Below, one piece after another: positions 1 through 9,307 of a stretch of DNA of 64,000 nt. Position 1 is the first letter of the stretch. Each line of letters starts with the position of its first letter. Below the pieces are notes generated by a model. The model did not search any database and had not been told where the DNA came from. It saw only the letters and a program-made list of their open reading frames with translations. Where the stretch lies: assembly GCA_038845865.1 (NCBI GenBank), contig JAWBQJ010000002.1, positions 62,001-126,000 of the forward strand, given 5' to 3'. A program made the position numbers and the translations under genes. The stretch is from Desulfurococcaceae archaeon (GTDB lineage Archaea > Thermoproteota > Thermoprotei_A > Sulfolobales > Desulfurococcaceae).

Positions 1-1
1 T

Positions 2-349
2 CTACTTAAACTATTAGCAGTTTCAGACATCGTCACCATACCTATCGTAGAGCAGCGCAGTTACCCGATCAGCGTGAGCGGCGTGTTCCACCTAGCAATC
101 GGTAGCCGGAAACCGGTAATCTGTACCAGGGCACACAAGCTCGTTGAGTGCAACTTACTCGCACCAGAACTAACGTTGCGCGTGTTCACAGTGGAATACC
201 TCGTGAAGAAGCTCGAGGAAGTCCTGGAGGAGTCCGAGGGGGTTAAGCGGGCTATTAACAGGTTGTGGAACTATGCTCTTGAAACGCGCTGGGACGTCAT
301 TGCGCGGAAACACTACGAGCTTTATAGAGAGCTGGTGCCTGAGCGTTAG
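2..349 (+). CDS. Glycosyltransferase, C-terminal fragment (5' end outside window)
   Basis: The reading frame is open from base 2, so this is the tail of a gene that begins upstream; a GTG at 74 is internal. The visible 115 residues include a stretch like 'SDIVTIPIVEQRSYPIS' followed by 'GVFHLAIGSRKPVICTR', the pattern of the donor-binding Rossmann half of GT-B (GT4-type) glycosyltransferases, where a surface is 'blamed' on a named position and then a charged helix follows. The C-terminal helix (LEEVLEESEGVKRAINRLWNYA) also fits the family. It ends 4 bp inside the stop of the convergent GH130 gene. Donor and acceptor cannot be deduced. The family call is moderate because the N-terminal half and the EX7E motif region are mostly missing. 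Confidence 0.6.
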   Translation, partial: LLKLLAVSDIVTIPIVEQRSYPISVSGVFHLAIGSRKPVICTRAHKLVECNLLAPELTLRVFTVEYLVKKLEEVLEESEGVKRAINRLWNYALETRWDVIARKHYELYRELVPER

Positions 350-1446
350 TAGAGTCTACCCCTATCGAGGGCGCTCATGAGCTCCGAGAAATCCACTAAC
401 CCAAACCCGATCATGTAGTCCGCAGCCCCATAGGAGATCACGACGTTACCATCTACGATCTGTGCACCTGCGGGAAACACCGTAAAAGGCCTGTCACCGT
501 AGAGTTCGTAGGGTGTTCTAGGCTCCATTATGTAAAATGGCGTAACGGCATTTACGACAACGCCGTCACCGGCGTAAGTCAGTTCTACCCCGAGGACTCT
601 ATACGCGCCTATATCCCTGTCAACTCCGTGCACCAGTAAGACTGCTCTACTACTGCTTATGGTGATGGGCACTGCCCATCCAAGCTTCGATTCGAAGCTC
701 GCTGGGGGCATTACCTCGATAGTGTTCTCAGAGACTGCCTTGCATGGCGTGCTCTCACATTTACTCGGTAGAACCACCTCGCTCACCGCTAGGTGGTAGG
801 TGTTAGTCACTAACCTCGGGCGGTGGAACAGTAGTAACCTTCCAGCGAGCCTCGCCATGAATGCGTCTTTATCGTGGACAACCCACTTCCTCTCTTCATC
901 CTTTAATACGTGCACGTACTGCTTAGACCAATATCTATGGTTGTTTTCGGGAGTCGCTGTTATTGGTAAAACGCTTTCAGGTGCGGCGGGCTTCTGGAAG
1001 TAGTTTACATTTCTGCCAGCGTACGTCATGTATATCTTGCCGTTCAGAGCGTAGACGCGCGGATCCTCGCAACCCCATATATCGTACCTAGTTGAGGGGT
1101 ATACTGCTAGTTCCGACGAGTAATAGTTTATGCTTATGGTCCCCTCAAGTATGTCACTTAGCGGTACTTCCATTCTGGTAATCGCCGATACGTAAAGGTA
1201 GTAGCCTACGATGATCCTCGCATAGATTTCCGCGATGTCGCCACTTTTCACTATGAACGAGGGGTTAAAGATTGCCACCGGGTTAGCTATGGGGTGATTA
1301 TTTATGAACACTTTAATGGGAGGAAGCGTTCCAAGCCTCTTGACCATGTCTTTGGTCTCAAACTTCCTAATTTCAACGACTTCACGGTAACCTATAGCTT
1401 TATGCCACAACTCCAAGTATAGCACCCTACATTCTACTTGTCTCAT
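346..1446 (-). CDS. GH130 glycosidase (mannooligosaccharide phosphorylase or mannosidase-like)
   Basis: A 366-residue protein with the GH130 five-bladed propeller signature: GCEDPR (125-130, Asp128 being the likely proton donor), the following YAGR block (142-145) and a C-terminal YGAADYMIGFG element (about 339-349). GH130 enzymes cleave beta-mannosides, most by phosphorolysis to mannose 1-phosphate, some by hydrolysis. No signal peptide is visible, so it is probably cytoplasmic. It converges with the glycosyltransferase on its left and is separated from the PLP enzyme on its right by about 85 bp. The GH38 alpha-mannosidase in the same window suggests mannose-containing glycans are a theme. 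Phosphorylase versus hydrolase cannot be decided without structural comparison of the phosphate-binding residues. Confidence 0.82.
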   Translation of the reverse strand: MRQVECRVLYLELWHKAIGYREVVEIRKFETKDMVKRLGTLPPIKVFINNHPIANPVAIFNPSFIVKSGDIAEIYARIIVGYYLYVSAITRMEVPLSDILEGTISINYYSSELAVYPSTRYDIWGCEDPRVYALNGKIYMTYAGRNVNYFQKPAAPESVLPITATPENNHRYWSKQYVHVLKDEERKWVVHDKDAFMARLAGRLLLFHRPRLVTNTYHLAVSEVVLPSKCESTPCKAVSENTIEVMPPASFESKLGWAVPITISSSRAVLLVHGVDRDIGAYRVLGVELTYAGDGVVVNAVTPFYIMEPRTPYELYGDRPFTVFPAGAQIVDGNVVISYGAADYMIGFGLVDFSELMSALDRGRLY

Positions 1447-1532
1447 TTACAGGTTTTAGGGAATAGAGCGAGAGGGTTTACGTGTTGGTAATGCAGTAGC
1501 GTCGACGGGTAAGCCCGGTCCAGGTCGCGCAT

Positions 1533-2543
1533 CTATGCGTACCTCGCAAATTCACCGGCATACTGGAATAGCACTGGTATACCCCCTGTGTGCAGAAACA
1601 TGACTGTTCCCCTAATCTCACCTTTTTCGGCAAGGTCGATGAGCCCATACATGGCTTTAGCCGTATACACCGGGTCCAGTATTAGCCCTTCAAGCAAGCC
1701 TACGGTTTTAATGGTTTCCACGACCTCTTTCGTTATTACACCATAACCACCAAATGTGTAGTCTTCGTACACCACTACGTCATCGTCGCGTACCTTGATG
1801 TCTACGCCCAGTAACCTTGCAGTTGAAGCCGTTAGCTCTAGGATGCGTTCATGCATGGTTTTAGCACTACGGCCTACTGATATGCCTAATACTCTAACGT
1901 CTTCGGCGCCTGCCAGCCTCAAGCCGAGCACCAACCCAGCCTGGGTAGCCGTCGTCCCTGACGCGTGCACTATGTAGTGCGGTTTAATTCCATGCATGTA
2001 GGCCTGCTCCAGTATCTCGAAGGCAGCGAGGACATAACCCAACATACCGTACTCGTTAGCACCACCTGCCGGTATGACGTAGGGCCTCTTACCTCGTGCT
2101 TTCAGGTCGTTCACCAGCCTCTCTGTAAGTTCCTGGACACCGCTTTGAGACTCCGCATAGAACACGTTTCCCCCGAATACGCTGTTCAGCAGTATATTGC
2201 CCTGTAATGCGGGTTCAACGTAGGGTAAGTGCTTGTAGAGGACTGCGTATGCACCTAAACCGGCTTTCCTAGCAGCAGCCATCGTTAACCTTACGTGGTT
2301 CGAGTGTAGCGCGCCGGTTGTCACCACGGTATCGTATCCCTGCGAGAGCACGTGCCCAATTATGAATTCGAGCTTCCTGGCTTTATTGCCGCCTAGAGCG
2401 AGCTCCATAACGTCGTCTCTTTTAATCCAGAGGTCTATACCTAGTTTTTCGCCGAGTCTAGAGGCCCTTTCAAGCGGGGTGGGTAATGTTATTAGTCTAA
2501 ATCGCGGAAAAGCCAGCACTCTCCATAGCATGTTCCCAGCCAC
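1533..2543 (-). CDS. D-cysteine desulfhydrase / ACC deaminase family PLP enzyme
   Basis: A 336-residue fold-type II PLP enzyme. The PLP lysine is Lys54 in GGNKARKLEF, and the family's substrate-facing serine lies in ALHSNHVR (Ser81). Glycine-rich phosphate loop 'ASGTTATQAG' and the closing 'FLHTGGIPVLFQY' complete the family pattern. Members convert D-cysteine to pyruvate, H2S and ammonia, or open ACC; archaeal members are usually closer to D-cysteine desulfhydrase. Two starts are possible (Met1 or Met5); the first was kept. An AT-rich stretch with TTATAA at about 2571-2576 lies at promoter distance. The gene stands alone, so context does not refine the substrate. Confidence 0.8.
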   Translation of the reverse strand: MAGNMLWRVLAFPRFRLITLPTPLERASRLGEKLGIDLWIKRDDVMELALGGNKARKLEFIIGHVLSQGYDTVVTTGALHSNHVRLTMAAARKAGLGAYAVLYKHLPYVEPALQGNILLNSVFGGNVFYAESQSGVQELTERLVNDLKARGKRPYVIPAGGANEYGMLGYVLAAFEILEQAYMHGIKPHYIVHASGTTATQAGLVLGLRLAGAEDVRVLGISVGRSAKTMHERILELTASTARLLGVDIKVRDDDVVVYEDYTFGGYGVITKEVVETIKTVGLLEGLILDPVYTAKAMYGLIDLAEKGEIRGTVMFLHTGGIPVLFQYAGEFARYA

Positions 2544-2672
2544 TTGGAGTAGGGAGCCCGAGAGGCAATTATAACTTTTACGCTTTAATGCTACGACTTT
2601 GTACCCCGCTACGACTTTAGTGCTAGGAGCCGTTCACGGTAAGTGTTAATATTTAGAGTGGCTGCTCTTATT

Positions 2673-3482
2673 TTACCACATCGAGATCGTTTTGAAACCC
2701 TCTCTTACGGCCCTCTTCAACTGGTACTTGAAGTAGATGACCCCCAGTACTAGGAAAACCAATACGTACAATGTCCCCGCCAAGATAGTAACCTTCAGTT
2801 CGAGGACCGGTTCTACGCCGAGCATCGAGTACCTCACAAGTTCGGCCGGGTAGCTGAAGGGGGTTAATAGAGCAAATAGCTGTAGTGGTTCTGGCATTAG
2901 TCTAAGCGGGAGTAACCCCCCCGTCGCTATTGGCAGTATGAAGCTGATTACCTCCACTACGGACCCTGTAACGCCTGAGGATATCATTGTCCCACCTAAA
3001 ATGAGGGCGTAGGCTATTAGACAGGTTAGCAATAGCGTGAACCCGTAAAGGAATATTAGAGGGTCGACGATCCTTATGCTCGGCGGGGACCACAATAGGG
3101 ACAGCACTAAGTAGTTCACTGAAAGGGCTATTCCGAGCCACATAAAGGAGACTGGTAATATGCCGACGTAGTGCGGCGTAAAGCCACTGCCACTAGCGAT
3201 GTAGTATTCTATCCTCCCATCGTTTATCATCCAGCGGAGTTCGGCCGCCCAGTCCCACGAAGCCGTACCGTAAAACATGAACAGTATTATGCCGACAAAG
3301 ATCCTCGCCGCTACTTCGTCTGCGTTAACGTCGTCCCCGGCGAACAGTGCTATGGGCATCGTGAACACTGTGATCCAGAGTGCCATCCCTACTAATCCGT
3401 ATATGAACCCTCTAGACCTTGCAAACTCGGACAAGAAGTAAGCCTTAAACACCGCGTACGCCCTTCTAAGAAGTCTTGACAC
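2673..3482 (-). CDS. ABC-2 type transporter permease
   Basis: A 269-residue membrane protein with about six hydrophobic segments and the ABC-2 pattern (first helix after a short basic N-terminus, a conserved region before the penultimate helix: 'ILPIATGGLLPLRLMPEPLQLFALLTPFSYPAELVRY'). It is the last gene of a three-gene operon with another permease (17-bp overlap) and a DrrA-type ATPase, so it probably forms a heterodimeric export channel. Substrates of such exporters include drugs, lipids, polysaccharides or bacteriocin-like peptides; nothing in the sequence identifies it. Confidence 0.85.
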   Translation of the reverse strand: MSRLLRRAYAVFKAYFLSEFARSRGFIYGLVGMALWITVFTMPIALFAGDDVNADEVAARIFVGIILFMFYGTASWDWAAELRWMINDGRIEYYIASGSGFTPHYVGILPVSFMWLGIALSVNYLVLSLLWSPPSIRIVDPLIFLYGFTLLLTCLIAYALILGGTMISSGVTGSVVEVISFILPIATGGLLPLRLMPEPLQLFALLTPFSYPAELVRYSMLGVEPVLELKVTILAGTLYVLVFLVLGVIYFKYQLKRAVREGFKTISMW

Positions 3483-4266
3483 CCTCTTTCACCTTCTTAT
3501 GTTCCCATGCCTTAAGAGTGAACTGACCTAGGGGGGTGTACGTGAACGCGAGGATGAATGCTATTACGAACAGGGTGAACAGGTTACCCTGCATACCAGT
3601 TAGTAACCTCTGTACAACTTCAACTACGTGGGATGAGGGTATGAGTGAGCTGATGATGTAGCCTACAAGAGGCATATATGTTCTCGGGTAGTACACGCCG
3701 AGAAGCACCATCATTAGGGGTCTAACGATATTTAGTGCTCTCCAAGACTCTCCTACTCTGTGAACCGTCGTGGTTACAACTATGGCGAAGGGTATCATAA
3801 CTAAGCAACCCACGACTAGCACGGCCACGACTACTAAGCCCAGGACAAGGCCGCTAAGCCCGTAATAGACGGTGTAGACGGGTACTATGCTCGTAAACCC
3901 CATGAAAGCCAGTAAGGTTAACCTCGGTATTGGTATTGCAGAGTACAGCTTAAGCCTGCTAATCGGTGAGGCTAGTATGTACGTGATCGTACCTATGTAA
4001 GTGTCAAAGAGGGGCCTCCAGAGCAGTTCATCTATACTCACTAGGATGGACATTAACATGAAACTAGCTGTAATCATGTACACAACGGGGTCCACACCCA
4101 CTCTCTCAACGAACATTCTGGGAGAGCCCGCCGCGTACCCCACAAAAAGCGTGAATGCGGTGAAGATGTAAGGATATAGGACTAGCGTTACGAGAGCGGT
4201 CTTTCTCCTGAATACCTCGCTGTACACCAGCTTGTACTCAGCCTTGAGGACATCAACATAGCTCAT
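3466..4266 (-). CDS. ABC-2 type transporter permease
   Basis: A 266-residue integral membrane protein with about six predicted helices. The typical ABC-2 motif before the last helices is visible ('VGYIISSLIPSSHVVEVVQRLLTG'). It overlaps the ATPase gene upstream by 4 bp (start/stop overlap) and the second permease downstream by 17 bp, which indicates translational coupling and a heterodimeric transporter. Direction is presumably export, as for other ABC-2 systems. Substrate unknown. Confidence 0.85.
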   Translation of the reverse strand: MSYVDVLKAEYKLVYSEVFRRKTALVTLVLYPYIFTAFTLFVGYAAGSPRMFVERVGVDPVVYMITASFMLMSILVSIDELLWRPLFDTYIGTITYILASPISRLKLYSAIPIPRLTLLAFMGFTSIVPVYTVYYGLSGLVLGLVVVAVLVVGCLVMIPFAIVVTTTVHRVGESWRALNIVRPLMMVLLGVYYPRTYMPLVGYIISSLIPSSHVVEVVQRLLTGMQGNLFTLFVIAFILAFTYTPLGQFTLKAWEHKKVKEGVKTS

Positions 4267-5255
4267 GTAAAGCCCTCACTAAAGTAAATGAACACATCCT
4301 CCAGCGTCGGCTCCTCCATCTTAATTGATACTATTTCGAACCCACGCTTAATGTACTTCTTGAGTATCTCGTCTAGCACCTCTTCGGGCTTCTTTAAATG
4401 CAATTTAATGCTGTAAAGCCCGTTTTCTTCTACCTTAACCTCGTACTTAGCGTCTATGTCCTTCAAGGGCGCATACACGTCACCCGTTTCGCTCTTCAGG
4501 ATCAAGTTGACGACTTTTAACTTAGGTATCCTTTCTTTTAACTCCGCTGGTGTGCCTTCTGCGACAATCACCCCTCTGTTGATCAGCAGTATTACGTCGC
4601 AGACGATTTCAGCTTCGAACATGTTGTGAGTGGTGTAGAGTATTGCCTTGCCCCCATGGTGTGCAAGTTCTTTTACGAGTTCTCTAATTTTACGCGCACT
4701 AGGCGGATCTAAGCCCAGCGTTGGTTCATCCAGTAGGAGTATTGGCGCATCACTTAGTAACGCCCTAGCAAGGCTCAACCTAGCCTTCATTCCCAAACTA
4801 AACTCCTCGTAGAGCTTATAGTCTCCTCCAAGCCTATCCAGTTCTAGGAGTTTAATCAAGTAGTTTATTCTCTCCTTAGCTTTCCCCCCGCTCATACCGT
4901 AGAGCGTGGCGAAGTACTCTAAGTTCTCGCGGCCTGTTAGTTTACCGTAAAAGCCCCTTTCGACCGTGAGCATAAGTCCAATGTTTTTCCTAACCTTATC
5001 TGCTTCTTTTACAACGTCGTAGCCAGCTACGCGTGCTTCACCGCTATCTGGTAGTAGAAGTGTTGCCAAGATCTTGATCGTGGTGGTCTTGCCTGCACCG
5101 TTAGGTCCGAGTAATCCCACGACTTCGCCGTACCCAGCTTTGAAGCTTACACCACGAAGTGCTTCCACGACTTCAACGGCGGACTTGAAGAGACCTAGCC
5201 TTTTCTTCGTCCTGTACTTCTTAACCAGGTTTACTGCTTCAACGGCATAGTCCAC
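4263..5255 (-). CDS. ABC transporter ATP-binding protein (DrrA/ABC-2 type)
   Basis: A 330-residue ATPase with Walker A GPNGAGKT (50-57), signature-like FSLGMKAR (152-159), Walker B LLLDEP (173-178) and the H-loop in 'YTTHNM'. The region after residue 225 is the DUF4162-like C-terminal extension usual in DrrA-type exporter ATPases. The Q-loop glutamine is not obvious ('IGLMLTVERG'), as in a number of archaeal ABC-2 ATPases. It is the first gene of the operon, and two palindromes lie 80-115 bp upstream of its start. It powers the two permeases encoded downstream. Confidence 0.9.
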   Translation of the reverse strand: MDYAVEAVNLVKKYRTKKRLGLFKSAVEVVEALRGVSFKAGYGEVVGLLGPNGAGKTTTIKILATLLLPDSGEARVAGYDVVKEADKVRKNIGLMLTVERGFYGKLTGRENLEYFATLYGMSGGKAKERINYLIKLLELDRLGGDYKLYEEFSLGMKARLSLARALLSDAPILLLDEPTLGLDPPSARKIRELVKELAHHGGKAILYTTHNMFEAEIVCDVILLINRGVIVAEGTPAELKERIPKLKVVNLILKSETGDVYAPLKDIDAKYEVKVEENGLYSIKLHLKKPEEVLDEILKKYIKRGFEIVSIKMEEPTLEDVFIYFSEGFT

Positions 5256-5332
5256 CGCTCAAGCACCAGATCGAGCCCAGCTATCCTCTACCGAGGGAAT
5301 AATCTCTCCGGTAGTAATAATACTTTCAAATC

Positions 5333-5369
5333 ACTAAGCACTTAGTATCACCGTACACTAGCCTAGTGT
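5333..5369. promoter_or_regulatory. Two palindromes upstream of the ABC-2 operon
   Basis: ACTAAG-CA-CTTAGT (5333-5346) and ACACTAG-C-CTAGTGT (5355-5369) are both perfect inverted repeats. Their centres are about 22 bp apart, close to two helical turns. They lie upstream of a TATA-like AGTATTATTA element (minus strand, about 5314-5323) that would serve the exporter operon. The arrangement suggests a dimeric regulator binding twice on one DNA face. No regulator gene is adjacent. The rest of 5256-5667 shows opposing low-quality open frames that I do not consider coding. Confidence 0.45.
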
Positions 5370-5667
5370 TGCTCCCGCCCCTCTACAGTAATCCCCCGTT
5401 GAGTGTCCTCTCATTGACGCAAACTTGGATCATTGATCTACGCTGTGACCTGATCGCTACCCCTAACTTACCACAAATGGCTATTCTATATTCATTACCT
5501 CTTATCTTTATTCCCATAATAGCAGTCTCTACTGATGGCAAACAGAAGTTAGAACCAGGTTTTCCAGCTCCTGCGTTTAGCAGTAATTTCCTTATGACTC
5601 GCTCACCCTTAAAGCACGCATATTTTAAACACGTTGTAAGTAAGTGCAAGTAGTACCGGGTTGAGCC

Positions 5668-6561
5668 ATGAAGTACGCTTACTACTTGCTACTGGTATTC
5701 GCGTTCGTGGCGGCGCTCTACGTACTGTACGGTCTTCTCCCGGAGGATTACAGGGCATACATGGAGATCAAGGCTGTCCAGGCTGCGATTGCCCTCGTTG
5801 TTGGAGTGCTGTTTATCGAGTACCTGGCTAGGATGATAATGCGGTATGCCAGGAAGATCGGTGCCGAAGCGCTGTTGGTTAGGAACGTTATACTAGTGCT
5901 TGGCTATATAGTCTTAGGCGTGGTCGTACTGGTGCTCGTAGGCGTTGGTGGCGAACCGCTAATCGCGAGCGCGACCTTTTCGGGCCTCGTAGTTGGCCTC
6001 GGCATGCAACCGATCCTCGCGAACTTCTTCGCGGGCCTGATTATACTGGGAACGGGCTTCCTTAAACCCGGTAAGAGGGTTAGAATAGCAAGTACAGCCA
6101 TACCGGTGACAACCATTAGCTTCCCAGCGTATAAGTCGTTCAGCAGGGATACGTTCATACCCACTGTTAAGGGGACCGTAGTGGAGGTCGGCTTAATGTA
6201 CACGAAAATACTCCTAGAAACAGGCGAGCTGATAAAGGTCTCAAACTCCATGCTCTTCAGCAGTACGGTTGTCTTCGAAGAGGATGAGCTACTTGAACTC
6301 CCACGTATACAGGTCAGATACGAGTTCCCAGTAGACTACGATCCGGGACTAGTACTAGAAAACGTTAAAAAAGCATTATCAAACCTGGCTGACAACGTAG
6401 AAGTGTACATTGAAGAGCAGAGCGACAAGAACTACTACATAGTCCTCGTAGTGGCCCAAACGCCACCAGGCCTTAAGATAAGGGAGTTTAGGAGCCAGAT
6501 ATTAGCCAGGCTAATAGCCGTTCAAAGAGGACTGAAAAGCGGGGTGAACGCCAACGGGTGA
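5668..6561 (+). CDS. Small-conductance mechanosensitive channel (MscS family)
   Basis: A 297-residue protein with three N-terminal membrane segments (about 4-23, 36-56, 75-97), then the pore-lining glycine/alanine-rich helix 'ATFSGLVVGLGMQPILANFFAGLIIL' and the MscS beta domain. In the family this homoheptameric channel opens under membrane tension and releases solutes on osmotic downshock. About 80 bp separate it from the downstream P-type ATPase, which has its own TATA box, so they are probably separate units. Confidence 0.88.
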   Translation: MKYAYYLLLVFAFVAALYVLYGLLPEDYRAYMEIKAVQAAIALVVGVLFIEYLARMIMRYARKIGAEALLVRNVILVLGYIVLGVVVLVLVGVGGEPLIASATFSGLVVGLGMQPILANFFAGLIILGTGFLKPGKRVRIASTAIPVTTISFPAYKSFSRDTFIPTVKGTVVEVGLMYTKILLETGELIKVSNSMLFSSTVVFEEDELLELPRIQVRYEFPVDYDPGLVLENVKKALSNLADNVEVYIEEQSDKNYYIVLVVAQTPPGLKIREFRSQILARLIAVQRGLKSGVNANG

Positions 6562-6584
6562 AGGCCTTTAACGGCTACTCTGCA

Positions 6585-6593
6585 TTTATAAGC
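6585..6593 (+). promoter_or_regulatory. TATA box for the P-type ATPase gene
   Basis: TTTATAAGC lies 48-56 bp before the ATG at 6641, placing the predicted transcription start near 6614 with a short leader of about 27 nt. This is the archaeal TBP/TFB arrangement. Assigned by position and sequence only. Confidence 0.5.
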
Positions 6594-6640
6594 ACACCAC
6601 ACAGTATACGGTAAAGTGACATTTGCAGTCGGTGTCGTGA

Positions 6641-9307
6641 ATGGGTGATCTAAGCAAGCGCTGGCACTCCATGAACATAGAGGAAGTAATAAATACCCTT
6701 GGCGTAGACCCCTCCCGCGGCCTCGAAATAGGTGATGTCGAAGAGAGAATAAAGAAATACGGATTAAACGAGATTACCGCTAAGAGGAAAACCCCACTGA
6801 CAATACTTGCTAGGCAGTTCGCTAATTTCCTCATTGGAATGCTATTAGTGGCGACAGCCATTTCAGCCGCTCTGGGCGAGGTCGCAGACGCCATAGCGAT
6901 ATTCGTCATCATAATGATTATGGGTGGGTTCGGTTTCCTTCAAGAATACAGGGCGGAGAAGGTCCTTGAAGCATTGAAAAGACTAGCCACACCACGATGT
7001 CGGGTACTCAGAGGTGGCGTCGAAGTTGAAATAGAGGCCTCCAAGCTCGTGCCCGGCGACATAGTGTTACTAAGGGAGGGAGATCGTGTGCCAGCGGACC
7101 TAAGACTGATCGAGGCCGAGAACCTCGAGGTAGACGAGTCGCCTCTTACCGGAGAGAGCACCCCCGTGGAGAAAGACCCTGACACCGTACTCGACCACGA
7201 CACGCCCGTTAGCGAGAGAAAAAACATGGCATTTCTCGGCACGTACGTGGTGAAGGGCAGGGGAAAGGGTATCGTAGTCGCAACAGGCATGAACACTGTG
7301 CTAGGAGGAATCGCTAAGGCCGTGGCGGAGATTAAAGAGGAGAAAACTCCTCTTGAAGTAGAACTCGATTATCTCGGAAAGAGGATAGGCGCGATCGTGC
7401 TCGCCATAGCAACGCTGGTTTTTGCCATATCCCTCGCGGAGGGCTACGCCGGAATAGTAGAGTCGATGATGATTGCAGTGGCCTTGGCGGTTGCAGCCGT
7501 GCCGGAGGGACTGCCCGCGATAGCCACAGCAGTACTCGCTATCGGAGCCTATAGGATGGCGAAGAAAAATGCGCTCGTGAAGAGGCTCGCAGCCGTGGAG
7601 GCACTCGGCTCAGTAGACATCATCTGCGCAGACAAGACGGGAACCTTGACCAAGGGCGAGATGACAGTCAAAGTCATACACGCCCTTGGAGCAGAGTGCA
7701 ACGTGGATGGTTCCGGGTACGTGCCTCGAGGTAGAATTACCTGCAAGGGCACGGAAGATCTCTCACTTCTCTACGAGGCGGTAGCAGCCCACACGGTACC
7801 GGATGCCAAGCTCGTAAAAGACAAGGGCCACTGGACCATTAAGGGATCCCCCACGGAAGGGGCGGCACTCGTACTTGCCTACAAAGCTCTCGGTGAAAGG
7901 GGCGTTGAAGAGGCTATAAAGAAGCTAGAGCTCGTGAGGGTATACCCGTTTGATCGGTTTAGGAAGCGTAAGAGCACAGTGCATAGATACGGCAATCGTT
8001 TTCTCGTGTTGGTTACCGGTGCGCCCGAAATAGTGCTCGAGCTGTCCGTCAAGGCATGGTCTCCCGGTGGCGAGGTCGAGCTGACAGGTGAACTTAGGGA
8101 TAGGCTCAAGAACGACATTGAAAAACTAGCTGCACAGGGCTACAGGACACTCGGCGTTGCCTACAAGTTACTAAATCATTACGATGCTGACCAAAGCGTG
8201 GAAAGCGTTGAAAAAGATCTCGTCTTTTACGCAGTGCTCGGGATCATCGATTCCCCGCGGGAGGGGGTCAGGGAAGCCGTGGAGACAGCCAGGAGGGCCG
8301 GGATCAGGACTATCATGGTAACAGGTGATCATAAGCTCACGGCCATCGCCGTGGCGAGGATGATCGGCCTAGACGTGAACGAGGGGTCGGTGCTTGAAGG
8401 CAGGGACCTTGACACCCTGAGCGATGAAGAACTCTTAAAAATCGTGGACAAGGTCGCGGTTTACGCTCGCGTCACACCAGAGCACAAAGCTAGAATAGTG
8501 AAGCTCTTAAAAGCAAAAGGCTATAGGGTGGCTATGACGGGAGACGGTGTAAACGATGCACCTGCACTAAAAGAAGCGCACGTCGGCATAGCGATGGGTA
8601 TCCGCGGAACGGATGCCGCGAGAGAGGCGTCTCAGCTGGTATTGATGGACGACAACTACGTCACAATAGTTGAAGCCGTGAGGGAAGGCAGAATTATTTT
8701 CGAGAACCTGAAAAAACCAATAAACTACCTGCTATCCTGTAACATGGGTGAGGTGGCTACAGTATTCGGCTCGCAACTACTAATGATGCCACCACCGCTT
8801 GAACCGGTACACTTACTGTGGATAAACGTCGTAACAGATGCGCTTCCAGCGGCCGCGCTAGGCGTCGAGCCCCCCGAACCAGGGATCATGGATAGACCTC
8901 CACGTAGAGCGGGAGAGAGGTTTATAACTAGGAGGAAGCTGATGTTTTACACTATCATGGGTACTGTGATCGCGTTCGTAACCCTCTGGATATACTTGCT
9001 ATACTATAGGGTTTCCTTGGTGCTTGCAAGAACAGCTGCTTTCACGGCTATAGTCCTCTCGGAGTTCGGTCGAGGACTGGCCTCTCGAAGCGAAAACACC
9101 CCGTTCTGGAAACTACCGATCAATAAGTGGCTTATACTGGCGCTCTTCACATCCTTGGCCCTGCAACTAGTAACCCTATACACACCCCTCTCTGTAGTAT
9201 TTCACACGACTCCACTAGGTCTCGATACGTGGGCGGTGCTGGTGATCTCACCACTACTGGTATTGCTAGTTGACGAGGCCAGGAAGGTTCTAGGTATAAG
9301 CATATAG
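6641..9307 (+). CDS. Cation-transporting P-type ATPase, Ca2+ type (P2A)
   Basis: An 888-residue P-type ATPase of full length. Visible are the actuator TGES loop (about 170-173), the phosphorylated aspartate Asp331 in DKTGTLT, the hinge motif TGDGVNDAPAL (about 633-643) and ten predicted membrane helices. PEGLP in M4 (288-292) and the 'NVVTDALPAAALGVEPPE' segment in M6 match the Ca2+-binding helices of SERCA-type pumps, so Ca2+ (or Mn2+) export is the best guess; Na+/K+ pumps share part of the pattern. It has its own promoter. A C/D box sRNA candidate lies antisense just after the stop codon. Confidence 0.92.
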   Translation: MGDLSKRWHSMNIEEVINTLGVDPSRGLEIGDVEERIKKYGLNEITAKRKTPLTILARQFANFLIGMLLVATAISAALGEVADAIAIFVIIMIMGGFGFLQEYRAEKVLEALKRLATPRCRVLRGGVEVEIEASKLVPGDIVLLREGDRVPADLRLIEAENLEVDESPLTGESTPVEKDPDTVLDHDTPVSERKNMAFLGTYVVKGRGKGIVVATGMNTVLGGIAKAVAEIKEEKTPLEVELDYLGKRIGAIVLAIATLVFAISLAEGYAGIVESMMIAVALAVAAVPEGLPAIATAVLAIGAYRMAKKNALVKRLAAVEALGSVDIICADKTGTLTKGEMTVKVIHALGAECNVDGSGYVPRGRITCKGTEDLSLLYEAVAAHTVPDAKLVKDKGHWTIKGSPTEGAALVLAYKALGERGVEEAIKKLELVRVYPFDRFRKRKSTVHRYGNRFLVLVTGAPEIVLELSVKAWSPGGEVELTGELRDRLKNDIEKLAAQGYRTLGVAYKLLNHYDADQSVESVEKDLVFYAVLGIIDSPREGVREAVETARRAGIRTIMVTGDHKLTAIAVARMIGLDVNEGSVLEGRDLDTLSDEELLKIVDKVAVYARVTPEHKARIVKLLKAKGYRVAMTGDGVNDAPALKEAHVGIAMGIRGTDAAREASQLVLMDDNYVTIVEAVREGRIIFENLKKPINYLLSCNMGEVATVFGSQLLMMPPPLEPVHLLWINVVTDALPAAALGVEPPEPGIMDRPPRRAGERFITRRKLMFYTIMGTVIAFVTLWIYLLYYRVSLVLARTAAFTAIVLSEFGRGLASRSENTPFWKLPINKWLILALFTSLALQLVTLYTPLSVVFHTTPLGLDTWAVLVISPLLVLLVDEARKVLGISI

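Noticed and set aside
5366..5653. Opposing open frames of about 90 codons on both strands in 5256-5667
   Set aside because: Both frames read as low-quality protein, neither has a good ribosome-binding site, and the residues match no known pattern.
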